DNA of 64,000 bases. Origin: Pontibacter sp. E15-1. Lineage in GTDB: Bacteria > Bacteroidota > Bacteroidia > Cytophagales > Hymenobacteraceae. Location of the stretch: positions 18,318 through 82,317 of the forward strand of contig NZ_JAKVIR010000005.1 in assembly GCF_022601975.1 (NCBI RefSeq), read 5' to 3'. Below, piece by piece: positions 9,725-18,501 of the stretch. The first letter of the stretch is position 1. Each line of letters begins with the position of its first letter. Under the pieces are notes generated by a model. The model was not told the origin of the DNA. It saw only the letters and a list, made by a program, of their open reading frames with translations, and did not search any database. The position numbers and the translations under genes are program-made.

Positions 9725-12700
9725 ATGACAAAAGTATCTAAGCAGAATTTCCCGAAGCGCAGTAACACACCACTTGATTTTCTGAATGGGGATAGAGCCG
9801 CAGCGGCACGTATCGATGCTTTTAACTGGTCTGCAACACCTTTAGGGAATCCTGAGGCATGGCCACAGAGCTTGCGCACTACCCTGAGTATCGTGCGGCT
9901 TGCCAGGCAACCGATGCTCTTGCTTTGGGGCCCGGATCGGATATGTCTCTATAACGATGCCTACCTGCTCCACCTTAACCCCCACCTGCCGGACCCTCTG
10001 GGCAAGCCCGCCCGGGAGGTATGGCCCGACAAGTGGCACGAGGTGGAAGCGCACGTGCAACAAGCGCTCCAAACCGGGGCTGCTTCTGCAAAGGCATGCC
10101 CTCTGCTTCCGCTAGCTGAAACTGCTCAGGAAAAAGCTGGCTCCTGGGCGTGCAGCTTTAGTGCCGTAGCGGATGAGTCGGGGTTGCTGGCAAGCGTGCT
10201 TGTCACTTTCTCCGAAAACAACCTCACGGAAGTCTATTCCGAAAGACTGAAAGAGAGCGAGCACCACTGGGCTAGCCTCGTTCATGCGTCTTCCATACCT
10301 ACCTGCATCCTGCTGGGCAAAGACCACGTGGTGCAGGTCGTAAACAAGGCCGCGCTCCGCATTTGGGGCGACAGCCGGAATGCAGCCGGACGCTCCATAG
10401 CGGAAGCCTTCCCGGAGTTCGCACAGCAGCACCTGCTAACGATACTGGACGAGGTGTACACCACCGGCATACCTTACGAGTCGGTGGAAGACGCGGTGCA
10501 GTTACTGCACGAAGGCGAGCTGACCACAGTATACATGAACTTTTCCTTCAAGCCGCTCCGCAACACTGTCGGTAAGATTTACGCGTTGTTCTGTACCGGC
10601 CTCGAGGTGACCGAGATGGTTATGGCCCGGCGTAGGCTACAGGACAGCGAGCAAACCATTCGCAACGTGTTCAGCAAGGCCCCAGTCGCGATCGCTATCT
10701 TTAAAGGGGCCGATTTCGTGATTGAGTTTGCCAATGACAAGGTGCTAGAGTACTGGGACCGAAGCCTGGACCAGGTGCAGGGCAAGCCCCTGTTTGAGGC
10801 CCTGCCGGAGGTATCGGAACAAGGTTTTGAAGAGCTGCTGACCAATGTGCTGACCACCGGTGAGCGTTATGTCGCTCACGAGCGAACGGCAGATATGGTC
10901 CGGAATGGAGTCTTGGGCAACACATACATCAACTTTGTGTATGAGCCCTACCATGAGTTGGACGGCAGCATCTCAGGCATTTTAGTCGTTGCCAACGAAG
11001 TGACAGATCAGGTGATAAGCCGGAAGGCGATTGAGGAAAGCGAGCAAAAGCTGCGCAGCATCTTTCAGCAGACACCCGACACCATGGCCCTCCTTCAGGG
11101 ACCGGAATTTGCGCTGGAATTTGTAAACGAGGGTATGCTCCGGCAGTGGGGCAAAACCAGAGAACAGGTTATCGGGGAAAAAGTGTTCGACGTAGTGCCG
11201 GAGGTAAAGGGATGGGGATTCGAGGAAATACTGCAGCAGGTATATGCCACCGGCGAAACGTATTCGGATACAGGCCAGCCTACCCCGATAGAGCGACACG
11301 GAAAGCTGGAAACGATATACCTTGATTTCACCTATAGCCCCCTCCGAAACACAGAAGGCGAGGTCTATGGCATCCTGGCCACATCCAAAGACGTGACTAA
11401 CACCATCCTGACGAAGCTGCGCCTGGAAGAAAGCGAGCACCGCTTCCGGACCATGGTGCAGCAGGCGCCTGTGGCCATTGGCCTGATGCGGAGCCGCGAG
11501 CTTGTGCTGGAAGTGGCCAACTCCCTGCTGCTCCAGCTCACCGGAAAAGCAGAAGACGCTTTGGGGAAATCTATCCTGGAAATACTGCCGGAGGTGAAGG
11601 GCCAACCCATTTTGGATATCCTTTATAACGTGTTTGATACAGGTACCCCATTTGTGGGAACCGAAGTGCCTGTGATGCTCCCTGTAAATGATGAACTCCG
11701 GCTGGGCTACTATAACACCAGTTATACCCCCATTTTGGAGGAAGGCGTCGTAACGGGCGTATTGCAAGTGGCGACAGACGTTACCGAGCAGGTGCTTGCC
11801 CGAAAGAAGCTGGAGGAAAATGAGGAAGAGCTCATCCGCTTCAAGTTTATGGCGGACCTGGCCCGTGATCCCTTCATCCTGATGCGCGAGGACGGGACTT
11901 TCGCCTACCTCAACAAACGGGCCCTCGACGCCTGGGGCTATACCGCCGAGGAGGCAAAAAGCATCCGGGTGCCAGACGTAGACCCTATTCACAATGACAC
12001 GTTGTTCTCCCAGGTTTTCCGCAAGGCCCAGGCCGAGACAATACCACAGTACGAGACGCTGCACCAGAAGAAGGATGGCACCATTTTCCCGGTGGAAGTG
12101 AACATGGGTGGGCTGACTATCGCAGGCGCCCCATTTATGCTGGCGGTTGCCCGCGACATAACCGAGCGCAAGAAGCTGGAGGGTGCCCTCAAAGAAAGCG
12201 AGGAGCGCTTCCGGATTATGGCAGATGCGACCCCGAACATTGTGTGGGCCGTTAATCCCGACGGTTCCCTCAAGTACATGAATAAGTACGCGGTGGAGTT
12301 TTTGGGCATCAACTTGGAGCAATGTCTGGTAGACGGTTGGTTCCTCTACTTACACCCCGAAGACGTAGCCGAAACCTCACAGCTTATTGCGGAGGCTATC
12401 GAAAAAAGCGCGCCTTACAGTCAGGAAGTCCGCCTACTTCACAAAGACGGCGCTTACAACTGGTTTCTCTCGAAAGGGGCACCTAGTTATTTCTCTGATG
12501 GCACGCTCTATGGGTATATCGGCTCTGCCGTTGACATCACAGAGCTGAAAGAGGCGAAAGTGGCCCTGGAGGTGAAAAATACCCAACTCGTGCGCATCAA
12601 CAACGACCTGGACAACTTCATCTATACCGCTTCCCACGACCTGAAAGCCCCTATCGCCAACATCGAAGGGTTTTTGCAGCTGCTAATGACCGAGCTTTTT

Positions 12701-13285
12701 GATCCGGAGGTGCAGATGGACGACCTAAAACACATCCTGGAGATGATGCAGGTTTCGGTCGAGCGTTTCAAAAAGACCATTGCTAGCCTCACCGAAGTGG
12801 TAAAACTCCAGAAGGCCTACAACGGGGAAACAGTAGCGGTAAACCTGCAGGAAATCATTGAGGATGTGCGCTCTGATCTGGAGCCGCTTATACTGGCCTC
12901 TGAGGCGCAACTAAATGTTTCCCTGGAAAACTGCGAGTCCATACAGTTTTCAGAGAAAAACCTGCGCAGCATTGTGTACAACCTGCTCTCCAATGCCCTG
13001 AAATACCGCTCCCCGGAGCGTCATCCGGTAATCTCGATTGAGTGCACACAGAACACCGAGTACCATGTGCTGCGCGTGACCGACAACGGGCTGGGCATGA
13101 ACATGCAGCGGAGCAAGCAGCTTTTCACCATGTTCACCCGCTTCCACGATCATGTGGAGGGCAGCGGAATCGGCCTTTACATGGTCAAAAAAATAGTAGA
13201 CAACGCCGGGGGTACCATCAAAGTGGACAGCCAGGTAGGTATAGGCACAACTTTCGAGATCTCCTTCCCTGTCCATCCGATGTAG
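9725..13285 (+). CDS. multi-PAS sensor histidine kinase
   Basis: About 1186 residues from the ATG at 9725. The frame also opens at a TTG at 9584, but those 47 extra residues are Cys/His-rich and unlike a PAS protein. No transmembrane segment is visible, so it is probably cytoplasmic. Seven PAS-like domains follow each other, five of them with the same pattern (LPEV or FPEF, then TGE or TG near the domain end), which points to tandem duplication; the last two are S-box/PAC types ending RDITERKKLEG and VDITELKEAK. The kinase core has the HisKA box SHDLKAPI (phosphoacceptor His), N box NLLSNALKY, G1 DNGLGMN and G2 GSGIGLYMV. No receiver domain or response-regulator gene is adjacent, so this is an orphan kinase with an unknown signal. 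Confidence 0.9.
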   Translation: MTKVSKQNFPKRSNTPLDFLNGDRAAAARIDAFNWSATPLGNPEAWPQSLRTTLSIVRLARQPMLLLWGPDRICLYNDAYLLHLNPHLPDPLGKPAREVWPDKWHEVEAHVQQALQTGAASAKACPLLPLAETAQEKAGSWACSFSAVADESGLLASVLVTFSENNLTEVYSERLKESEHHWASLVHASSIPTCILLGKDHVVQVVNKAALRIWGDSRNAAGRSIAEAFPEFAQQHLLTILDEVYTTGIPYESVEDAVQLLHEGELTTVYMNFSFKPLRNTVGKIYALFCTGLEVTEMVMARRRLQDSEQTIRNVFSKAPVAIAIFKGADFVIEFANDKVLEYWDRSLDQVQGKPLFEALPEVSEQGFEELLTNVLTTGERYVAHERTADMVRNGVLGNTYINFVYEPYHELDGSISGILVVANEVTDQVISRKAIEESEQKLRSIFQQTPDTMALLQGPEFALEFVNEGMLRQWGKTREQVIGEKVFDVVPEVKGWGFEEILQQVYATGETYSDTGQPTPIERHGKLETIYLDFTYSPLRNTEGEVYGILATSKDVTNTILTKLRLEESEHRFRTMVQQAPVAIGLMRSRELVLEVANSLLLQLTGKAEDALGKSILEILPEVKGQPILDILYNVFDTGTPFVGTEVPVMLPVNDELRLGYYNTSYTPILEEGVVTGVLQVATDVTEQVLARKKLEENEEELIRFKFMADLARDPFILMREDGTFAYLNKRALDAWGYTAEEAKSIRVPDVDPIHNDTLFSQVFRKAQAETIPQYETLHQKKDGTIFPVEVNMGGLTIAGAPFMLAVARDITERKKLEGALKESEERFRIMADATPNIVWAVNPDGSLKYMNKYAVEFLGINLEQCLVDGWFLYLHPEDVAETSQLIAEAIEKSAPYSQEVRLLHKDGAYNWFLSKGAPSYFSDGTLYGYIGSAVDITELKEAKVALEVKNTQLVRINNDLDNFIYTASHDLKAPIANIEGFLQLLMTELFDPEVQMDDLKHILEMMQVSVERFKKTIASLTEVVKLQKAYNGETVAVNLQEIIEDVRSDLEPLILASEAQLNVSLENCESIQFSEKNLRSIVYNLLSNALKYRSPERHPVISIECTQNTEYHVLRVTDNGLGMNMQRSKQLFTMFTRFHDHVEGSGIGLYMVKKIVDNAGGTIKVDSQVGIGTTFEISFPVHPM

Positions 13286-13341
13286 GCACCGCAGGATGGT
13301 ATGTGTCTTTTCCTAAGAAATTTGACCATAAAAATGATTAA

Positions 13342-13694
13342 CTTAAAGAACAACTTTCTCAGCTGCGTATGCAGGATCATGAGTATACCATGCGTCAAAT
13401 GGTGAAGGAGATTCACTAGGGCCTGCTCAACATCGGGCAGGCGGCCGTCAAGTTCGAGGTATCCCGTCAAACGGTAAAGCATTGGCTCGATAAGGTGGAG
13501 CAGGAGCCACCCAATGCCTAGATGAAGGCCTCAGGAACGGCTGCCCGGCGGCCTTCCTGGTGTAAAAACGCTCCTCCTCCCTCTGCCGACCAGGCAACAG
13601 CCCGAATCATGGAGCTGCAGACCCAAGTACATGCACTGGAGCAGGAACTGGAGGCCTCTCATTTAATTCTCCAGCACAGCCGAGTTTGTCATTG
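13342..13694 (+). pseudogene. decayed transposase OrfA-like gene
   Basis: Read in the frame of the ATG at 13369, the sequence gives a helix-turn-helix segment (IGQAAVKFEVSRQTVKHWL) followed by a leucine-rich coiled coil (MELQTQVHALEQELEASHL), the usual layout of the small OrfA of IS3-like elements. Two in-frame TAG stops interrupt it (about 13417 and 13519) and the end is lost. No matching OrfB, terminal inverted repeats or target duplication was seen. It is a dead fragment between the kinase and oxidoreductase genes. Confidence 0.65.
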
Positions 13695-13734
13695 AAGAAA
13701 GTTCTAATCAGTTGGAAAATTAAAGCCGGTTTTC

Positions 13735-14688
13735 ATGAAAGCAGTTATATACGTCCGCTACGGCCCCCCTGAAGTGCTTACACTCCGCAACGTTGAAAAA
13801 CCCAGGCCAAGAGATAATGAAGTGCTGGTACGCATTTATGCAACAGCCGTCACATCGGGAGACGTGCATCTGCGAAAAGCAGATCCATTTGCAGTGCGGC
13901 TGTTCTTTGGCCTGTTAAAGCCGAGAAAAAACATCTTAGGGTTTGCCCTTGCGGGCAAAGTTGAAGAGACCGGTGCGAAAGTAAAACGCTTTGAGACAGG
14001 CGATGCTGTTTTTGGCACTACCGGTATGCGGTTTGGCGCTTATGCCGAGTATGTTTGTTTGCCAGAAAACGCGGTGCTGGCCGGAATTCCCGCCAACCTT
14101 AATTTTGAGGAAGCGGCCGCTATTCCGTTTGGCAGCAACACGGCCCTGTATTTCCTTCGAAAAGGAAACATACAAAGCGGCCAGAAGGTGCTGATATACG
14201 GAGCCTCGGGCGCTGTGGGCACTGCAGCCGTGCAACTTGCCATCTTCTTCGGCGCAACCGTTACAGGCGTGTGCAGCACCGCCAATGTGCGTATGGTAAA
14301 GGAACTGGGCGCCCATAAGGTGATTGACTACACAAAAGAGGATTTTTCAAAAACAGGCGACACCTTCGACATGGTCTTCGACACCGTAGGCAAGAGTGCT
14401 TTTGCAGCCTGCATCCGCTCGCTTAACAAAAACGGCGTGCTGGTTTCATGTGACGCTAGCCCTTCGTTTATGGCGAGGGGGTGGTGGGCTTCCCTTACAG
14501 GCAGCAAAAAAGTAATCACGGGGGTGATGCATGAAACGCCCGAAGACATGCAGTTTGTGAAAGAGCTTGTGGAAGCAGGGAAACTCAAACCGGTTATTGA
14601 CCGCAGGTACCCTCTGGAGCAAGTTGCTGAGGCGCACCGGTATGTAGAGCAGGGACATAAAAAGGGTAACGTGGTGGTTACGGTATAA
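13735..14688 (+). CDS. NAD(P)H-dependent MDR oxidoreductase (quinone reductase-like)
   Basis: 317 residues, the normal size for the zeta-crystallin/quinone oxidoreductase branch of the medium-chain dehydrogenase/reductase family. The N-terminal GroES-like domain (about 1-120) begins MKAVIYVRYGPPEVL and lacks the zinc-binding cysteines of classical alcohol dehydrogenases. The Rossmann domain carries the nucleotide motif YGASGAVGTAAVQLA (about 155-170) and the GAHKVIDY segment typical of the family. It probably reduces a quinone or an alpha,beta-unsaturated carbonyl with NADPH in the cytoplasm. The cyclase gene follows 81 nt downstream on the same strand, so co-transcription is possible, but no functional link is evident. 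Confidence 0.85.
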   Translation: MKAVIYVRYGPPEVLTLRNVEKPRPRDNEVLVRIYATAVTSGDVHLRKADPFAVRLFFGLLKPRKNILGFALAGKVEETGAKVKRFETGDAVFGTTGMRFGAYAEYVCLPENAVLAGIPANLNFEEAAAIPFGSNTALYFLRKGNIQSGQKVLIYGASGAVGTAAVQLAIFFGATVTGVCSTANVRMVKELGAHKVIDYTKEDFSKTGDTFDMVFDTVGKSAFAACIRSLNKNGVLVSCDASPSFMARGWWASLTGSKKVITGVMHETPEDMQFVKELVEAGKLKPVIDRRYPLEQVAEAHRYVEQGHKKGNVVVTV

Positions 14689-14769
14689 TATGGCAATTCT
14701 CGACCCATGAGATGAAACCCAAACCGAACCCGGGGAGGCTACAGTTTAAAACCTATAAACCCAACAGCG

Positions 14770-16257
14770 ATGAAAAAGAGGTACTACTGGTCTATGCTGA
14801 GTTTGCTTTTGATCATACTGCTGTTTGATGCCATGTACATTCCTGCTCATCAGAACATGGCGTTGTTCTTCATCCTGGGCGCCATTCACCTCTTTCTGTA
14901 TCTTCCGCTGAATCTCCTCGGCGCTTACCTGTTTTTTAAACCCATAGCAAGCGCTCTTGAGCAAAACAGTTTCACTGAACCAGCCTTCCGGCGAATAAAG
15001 CGACTAAACTGGTATTCGGCGTGGTGGGTGTTTTCCTTGGGCATTGCCTATCTGGCGCTTATGATGCTGATGATGTATCTGTTTCCGCCGGATATGGGCG
15101 AGATAAAACTGGAAAACATGCCTGCCGCACTCTGGGTTAGCGCAGTGCCATCCATTCTTTATGTCTATGCCGTTTTACCCGCTTTCATCACCTGGTTTAT
15201 TATCAACGATTTTACACTTGACCTGAAGACAAAGATCTTCTCGCAGTTCAACGTTAATTTCGCCGCAGGAAAAAAAAGGCTGGGCCTCACGTTGCTTACG
15301 TCGTTCATCATACTTGGCTTCTTTCCCAGTATCCTGGTCATACTTGAGCTGGTGGTGACTGGTGCCGGCGACGAGTACGCCCGATTCTCCGACATGAAAC
15401 CGCTGCAAGCCATCATGCCCGAGCGTATTATCATATTCATCGGTATGGTTATCGCTGTCATCTTCATCACCCGGTCATTTACCAAACCTATTTATTCCTT
15501 GATGGCTGAAATCAATGCGGTGAAGCATGGCGACTTCTCACAACATGCTCCCGTGCTAACTGATGATGAGATCGGCACCCTTACCAGCGCATTCAACGGC
15601 ATGGTTAAAGGGTTGAGCGAGCGGGAAATCATCCGAGATACTTTTGGCAAATATTTGTCTAAAGATGTTGCCGACGCTATCCTGGGGAAAAAGATAAACA
15701 TCGCCGGCGAAGAAAGAACCTGCACGATCATGGTGACGGATATTGCCGATTACACCACCATCTCAGAAGCCTCTGCACCCGCTGATATCGTAAAAATGCT
15801 GAATGAGTACTTCACCGTGATGGTAGACATCATTCAGAAACACAGAGGAGTGGTAAACGAGTTTATAGGCGATTCGGTCTTCGCCATGTTCAACGTTCCA
15901 CTGGATGACCCGGACCATGCGGTGCATGCCATACAGGCCGGGAAAGAGATAGAGCAAATAACCAACTCCATGAAGTTTGGCGACAACCGTTTGCTAAAAA
16001 CACGCATCGGCATTAACACCGGTGTTGTGGTGGCAGGTAATGTGGGTGCTGCACAACGCCTCAAGTACAGCGTTGTGGGCGACCAGGTAAACATAGCGGC
16101 TCGGCTGGAACAATTGAACAAACAATATGGCACCCATTTACTGGTTGGCGAGAATACCTATGAAATAGCAAAAGACCATTTTAATTTCAAGCTGCTCGGG
16201 GAAGTTCAGCTGAAAGGAAAGGAAAAGCTGATAAGAGTGTTTAATGTAGCCAATTGA
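14770..16257 (+). CDS. membrane class III adenylate/guanylate cyclase with HAMP domain
   Basis: 495 residues. The N-terminal half has about six transmembrane helices (roughly 8-28, 32-55, 80-105, 120-145, 170-195, 218-235), then a HAMP linker (about 235-290) and a class III cyclase domain (about 312-490). Visible catalytic residues are the metal-binding Asp324 (VTDIADYT) and Asp368 (FIGDSV), and the transition-state residues Asn441 and Arg445 (VNIAARLE). The two positions that select the base read Glu364 (NEFIGD) and Ser434 (YSVVGD), where adenylate cyclases usually have Lys with Asp or Thr. That favours GTP as substrate, although it is not proof. The product, cAMP or cGMP, would act as a cytoplasmic second messenger. 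No effector gene is adjacent. Confidence 0.88.
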   Translation: MKKRYYWSMLSLLLIILLFDAMYIPAHQNMALFFILGAIHLFLYLPLNLLGAYLFFKPIASALEQNSFTEPAFRRIKRLNWYSAWWVFSLGIAYLALMMLMMYLFPPDMGEIKLENMPAALWVSAVPSILYVYAVLPAFITWFIINDFTLDLKTKIFSQFNVNFAAGKKRLGLTLLTSFIILGFFPSILVILELVVTGAGDEYARFSDMKPLQAIMPERIIIFIGMVIAVIFITRSFTKPIYSLMAEINAVKHGDFSQHAPVLTDDEIGTLTSAFNGMVKGLSEREIIRDTFGKYLSKDVADAILGKKINIAGEERTCTIMVTDIADYTTISEASAPADIVKMLNEYFTVMVDIIQKHRGVVNEFIGDSVFAMFNVPLDDPDHAVHAIQAGKEIEQITNSMKFGDNRLLKTRIGINTGVVVAGNVGAAQRLKYSVVGDQVNIAARLEQLNKQYGTHLLVGENTYEIAKDHFNFKLLGEVQLKGKEKLIRVFNVAN

Positions 16258-16325
16258 GGTGATGCAAAGATTTAACTCTTTCTCCCCCGGGGAGACGGTC
16301 TGCAATACAAAAACAGGATATCATG

Positions 16326-16652
16326 CTATCCTTCAAACTTTTCGATGTCTTTTAAAAAGTTGAGTACCTTTTTTGAAGTCACACTATCTATGGTTTTACG
16401 CACCCATTTGATATGGAGGTTTTTATACGATTATTGATGTATAAGCCAAATCAAAGGAATAATCAATAGCCCACTCATCATTAAATACCTAGATATAGAT
16501 TCAGGATTCAAATTGGGATAAATATCAATGTCGAAAAATAGGTAGAGCCCCACAATGGCATAGACCCACCATACGGCTATTGAAAACAACATGAGTTTTA
16601 AGAAAATAAGCCATGTGCGTTGACTAACTGGAACCCAAAAATACCGGTGCTT
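16326..16652 (-). pseudogene. broken small membrane protein gene
   Basis: On the minus strand one frame reads through a region with two hydrophobic helices (LMLFSIAVWWVYAIVGLYLF; LMMSGLLIIPLIWLIH), reaches a TAA at 16431-16433, and then continues as plausible coding sequence (HIKWVRKTIDSVTSKKVLNF) to a TAG at 16326. A TGA closes the frame upstream at 16653. The first part alone, from the ATG at 16592, would make a 53-residue two-helix protein. The coherent frame on both sides of the stop suggests a former longer gene with a premature stop and a lost 5' end. It could instead be a real 53-residue gene followed by chance sequence. Family not recognised. Confidence 0.4.
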
Positions 16653-17010
16653 TCAGAGGGTGCTTCACGAAATCCGGGAGGAGTTATACCAGTCTCGTGT
16701 GGCCCTTGCCTTTTAAGTTAACGCTTATCTTTTTGCCATTCAGGCAGCCATACCCCCTCTTTTTTGATAGTGTATCTGCAGGAATGGGGGCTATAATTTG
16801 CTCCGGAAGGTTTATATGCAGGCCCACTCATCCAATCATTTGCGTAATTTGATATAAACGTGGGAAAATATTTTTTACCTTGTAGCTTTGCTTCTGACAA
16901 GAAGGCAAAGCACAGAACAGGCTACTACAGAACACCCTCCCCGTGAGGCAGTGCATCTGTCCGACTGTTCCACTTACAAATGCATCTAAACTAATTAGAA
17001 CTCCTACTTT
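16653..17010. other. intergenic region before gnd with gene remnants
   Basis: The plus strand at about 16655-16714 reads as an open C-terminal tail (FQRVLHEIREELYQSRVALA, Phe, stop) and looks like the end of a lost gene. On the minus strand a 60-codon frame (16718-16900) has plausible composition but no recognisable family, so it is not called as a gene. The gnd promoter must lie in the last ~110 nt; no clear TAnnTTTG was found. Confidence 0.35.
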
Positions 17011-18429
17011 ATGAAAGACTTGCAATATGAATTCGGCATGGTTGGCCTCGGGGTGATGGGCAGAAACCTGATGCTCAACATCGCAGACCACGACTTTTCT
17101 GTGATTGGCCTGGACCTGGACCCGGAGAAGGCCGCGGCCGTGGAATCAGAGGCTGGCGAAAGCAAGGCCGTACGCGGCACTACCTCTGCCGAAGAGTTTG
17201 TGCGGGCGCTGCGCAAGCCGCGCGCCCTTTTGCTGCTGGTGCCTGCGGGCAAACCGGTTGATGCCGTGATTGCAAGCCTGGTGCCCCTACTCGAGCCCGG
17301 CGACATTGTTATTGACGGTGGCAACTCCTATTTCCCCGATACAGACCGCCGCGTGGTGGAGCTGGCAGAGAAAGGAATCCATTTCTTCGGTATGGGCATA
17401 TCTGGGGGTGAGAAGGGTGCCCGGTTCGGACCAAGCATGATGCCGGGCGGCAACCGTGAGGCATACGAAAGGCTGCGTCCCGTTTTCGAGGCGATTGCGG
17501 CCAAGGTAAACGGCGAGCCCTGTGTAACCTACCTGGGCAACGGCTCTGCGGGCAACTACGTGAAAATGGTGCACAACGGCATTGAATACGGGGTGATGCA
17601 GCTGATTTCAGAAGCCTACGATTTTATGAAGCGGGGCGCGGGCCTCAGCGACGAGGAGCTGCAGCGCGTGTTTCAGGACTGGAACCAGAGCGAGCTGCAG
17701 TCTTTCCTGATCGAGATCACCGGCGCGATTCTCAACCAAAAAGACGAGGTGACCGGGCAGTACCTGGTAAGCGTTATTTCTGACGTGGCGCGCTCCAAGG
17801 GCACCGGCAAGTGGACCTCCCAGAACGCCATGGACCTGCAGGTGCCTGTGCCGTCGATAGACATGGCGGTGCTGATGCGCGACATGTCGAAGTATAAAGA
17901 AGAGCGTGTGGAGGCAGCCAAAGCATTGCCCAACAACACGCTTCAAGAACCCATCAACGAAAGCCGGCAGGAGCTGGTGGATCAGGTTCGGAACGCGTTT
18001 TACTTTGCCATGCTCGCCACTTACGCCCAGGGCCTGGCACAACTGAAAGTAGCCTCCGAAGCCTACGACTATGGCCTGCAGCTGCAGGACGTGGCCAAAA
18101 TCTGGCGCGGTGGCTGCATCATCCGCGCGGCCTGCCTCACAGACATCCGTGCGGCATATGAGCGCAAGCCCACGCTCCCCAACCTGCTCCTGGACCCGAA
18201 AATAGGGGAAGATCTGCTGGAGCGGCAGGGCGACTTGCGCCACGTGCTGAAAATGGCAATCGACAGGGGCATTCCGATGCCCGTTTTCATGGCCTCGCTC
18301 ACGTACTTCGACGCGTACCGCACCGAAACCCTGCCCACGAACCTGATTCAGGCCCAGCGGGATTATTTCGGGGCGCATACCTACGAGCGCATCGATCAGC
18401 CGGGCACCTTCCACACACAGTGGAACTAA
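17011..18429 (+). CDS. gnd: 6-phosphogluconate dehydrogenase, decarboxylating
   Basis: 472 residues, full length for the dimeric enzyme. It converts 6-phosphogluconate with NADP+ to ribulose 5-phosphate, CO2 and NADPH in the cytoplasm. The N-terminal Rossmann motif is GLGVMGRNL (about 10-18), the substrate loop is VIDGGNSYFPDT, and the family signature region is GISGGEKGARFGPSMMPGG; the catalytic lysine segment is YVKMVHNGIEYG. It is the first gene of gnd-zwf-pgl, which covers the entire oxidative pentose phosphate branch with the order of genes reversed relative to the order of reactions. The 72-nt gap to zwf holds a hairpin. Confidence 0.97.
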   Translation: MKDLQYEFGMVGLGVMGRNLMLNIADHDFSVIGLDLDPEKAAAVESEAGESKAVRGTTSAEEFVRALRKPRALLLLVPAGKPVDAVIASLVPLLEPGDIVIDGGNSYFPDTDRRVVELAEKGIHFFGMGISGGEKGARFGPSMMPGGNREAYERLRPVFEAIAAKVNGEPCVTYLGNGSAGNYVKMVHNGIEYGVMQLISEAYDFMKRGAGLSDEELQRVFQDWNQSELQSFLIEITGAILNQKDEVTGQYLVSVISDVARSKGTGKWTSQNAMDLQVPVPSIDMAVLMRDMSKYKEERVEAAKALPNNTLQEPINESRQELVDQVRNAFYFAMLATYAQGLAQLKVASEAYDYGLQLQDVAKIWRGGCIIRAACLTDIRAAYERKPTLPNLLLDPKIGEDLLERQGDLRHVLKMAIDRGIPMPVFMASLTYFDAYRTETLPTNLIQAQRDYFGAHTYERIDQPGTFHTQWN

Positions 18430-18437
18430 CAACACGC

Positions 18438-18479
18438 CTCCAGGATTCGCCCACCTTTATGTGGCCTGGTTTCCTGGAG
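18438..18479 (+). promoter_or_regulatory. intercistronic hairpin between gnd and zwf
   Basis: Inverted repeat of 8 bp (18438-18445 with 18472-18479) with a second short CCAC/GTGG pairing inside. There is no T-run. It may be an mRNA-processing or attenuation structure inside the operon, or may have no role. Confidence 0.35.
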
Positions 18480-18501
18480 TTTATACCTAATTGTTCTTCA
18501 T

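Noticed and set aside
10982..12322. 446-codon open frame on the minus strand inside the PAS kinase gene
   Set aside because: It lies fully antisense to well-supported PAS domains and its product, rich in His, Gln and Gly, shows no motif; it is a shadow of GC-rich coding sequence.
16718..16900. 60-codon minus-strand frame upstream of gnd
   Set aside because: Plausible composition, but no family, promoter or neighbour supports it, so it was left uncalled.
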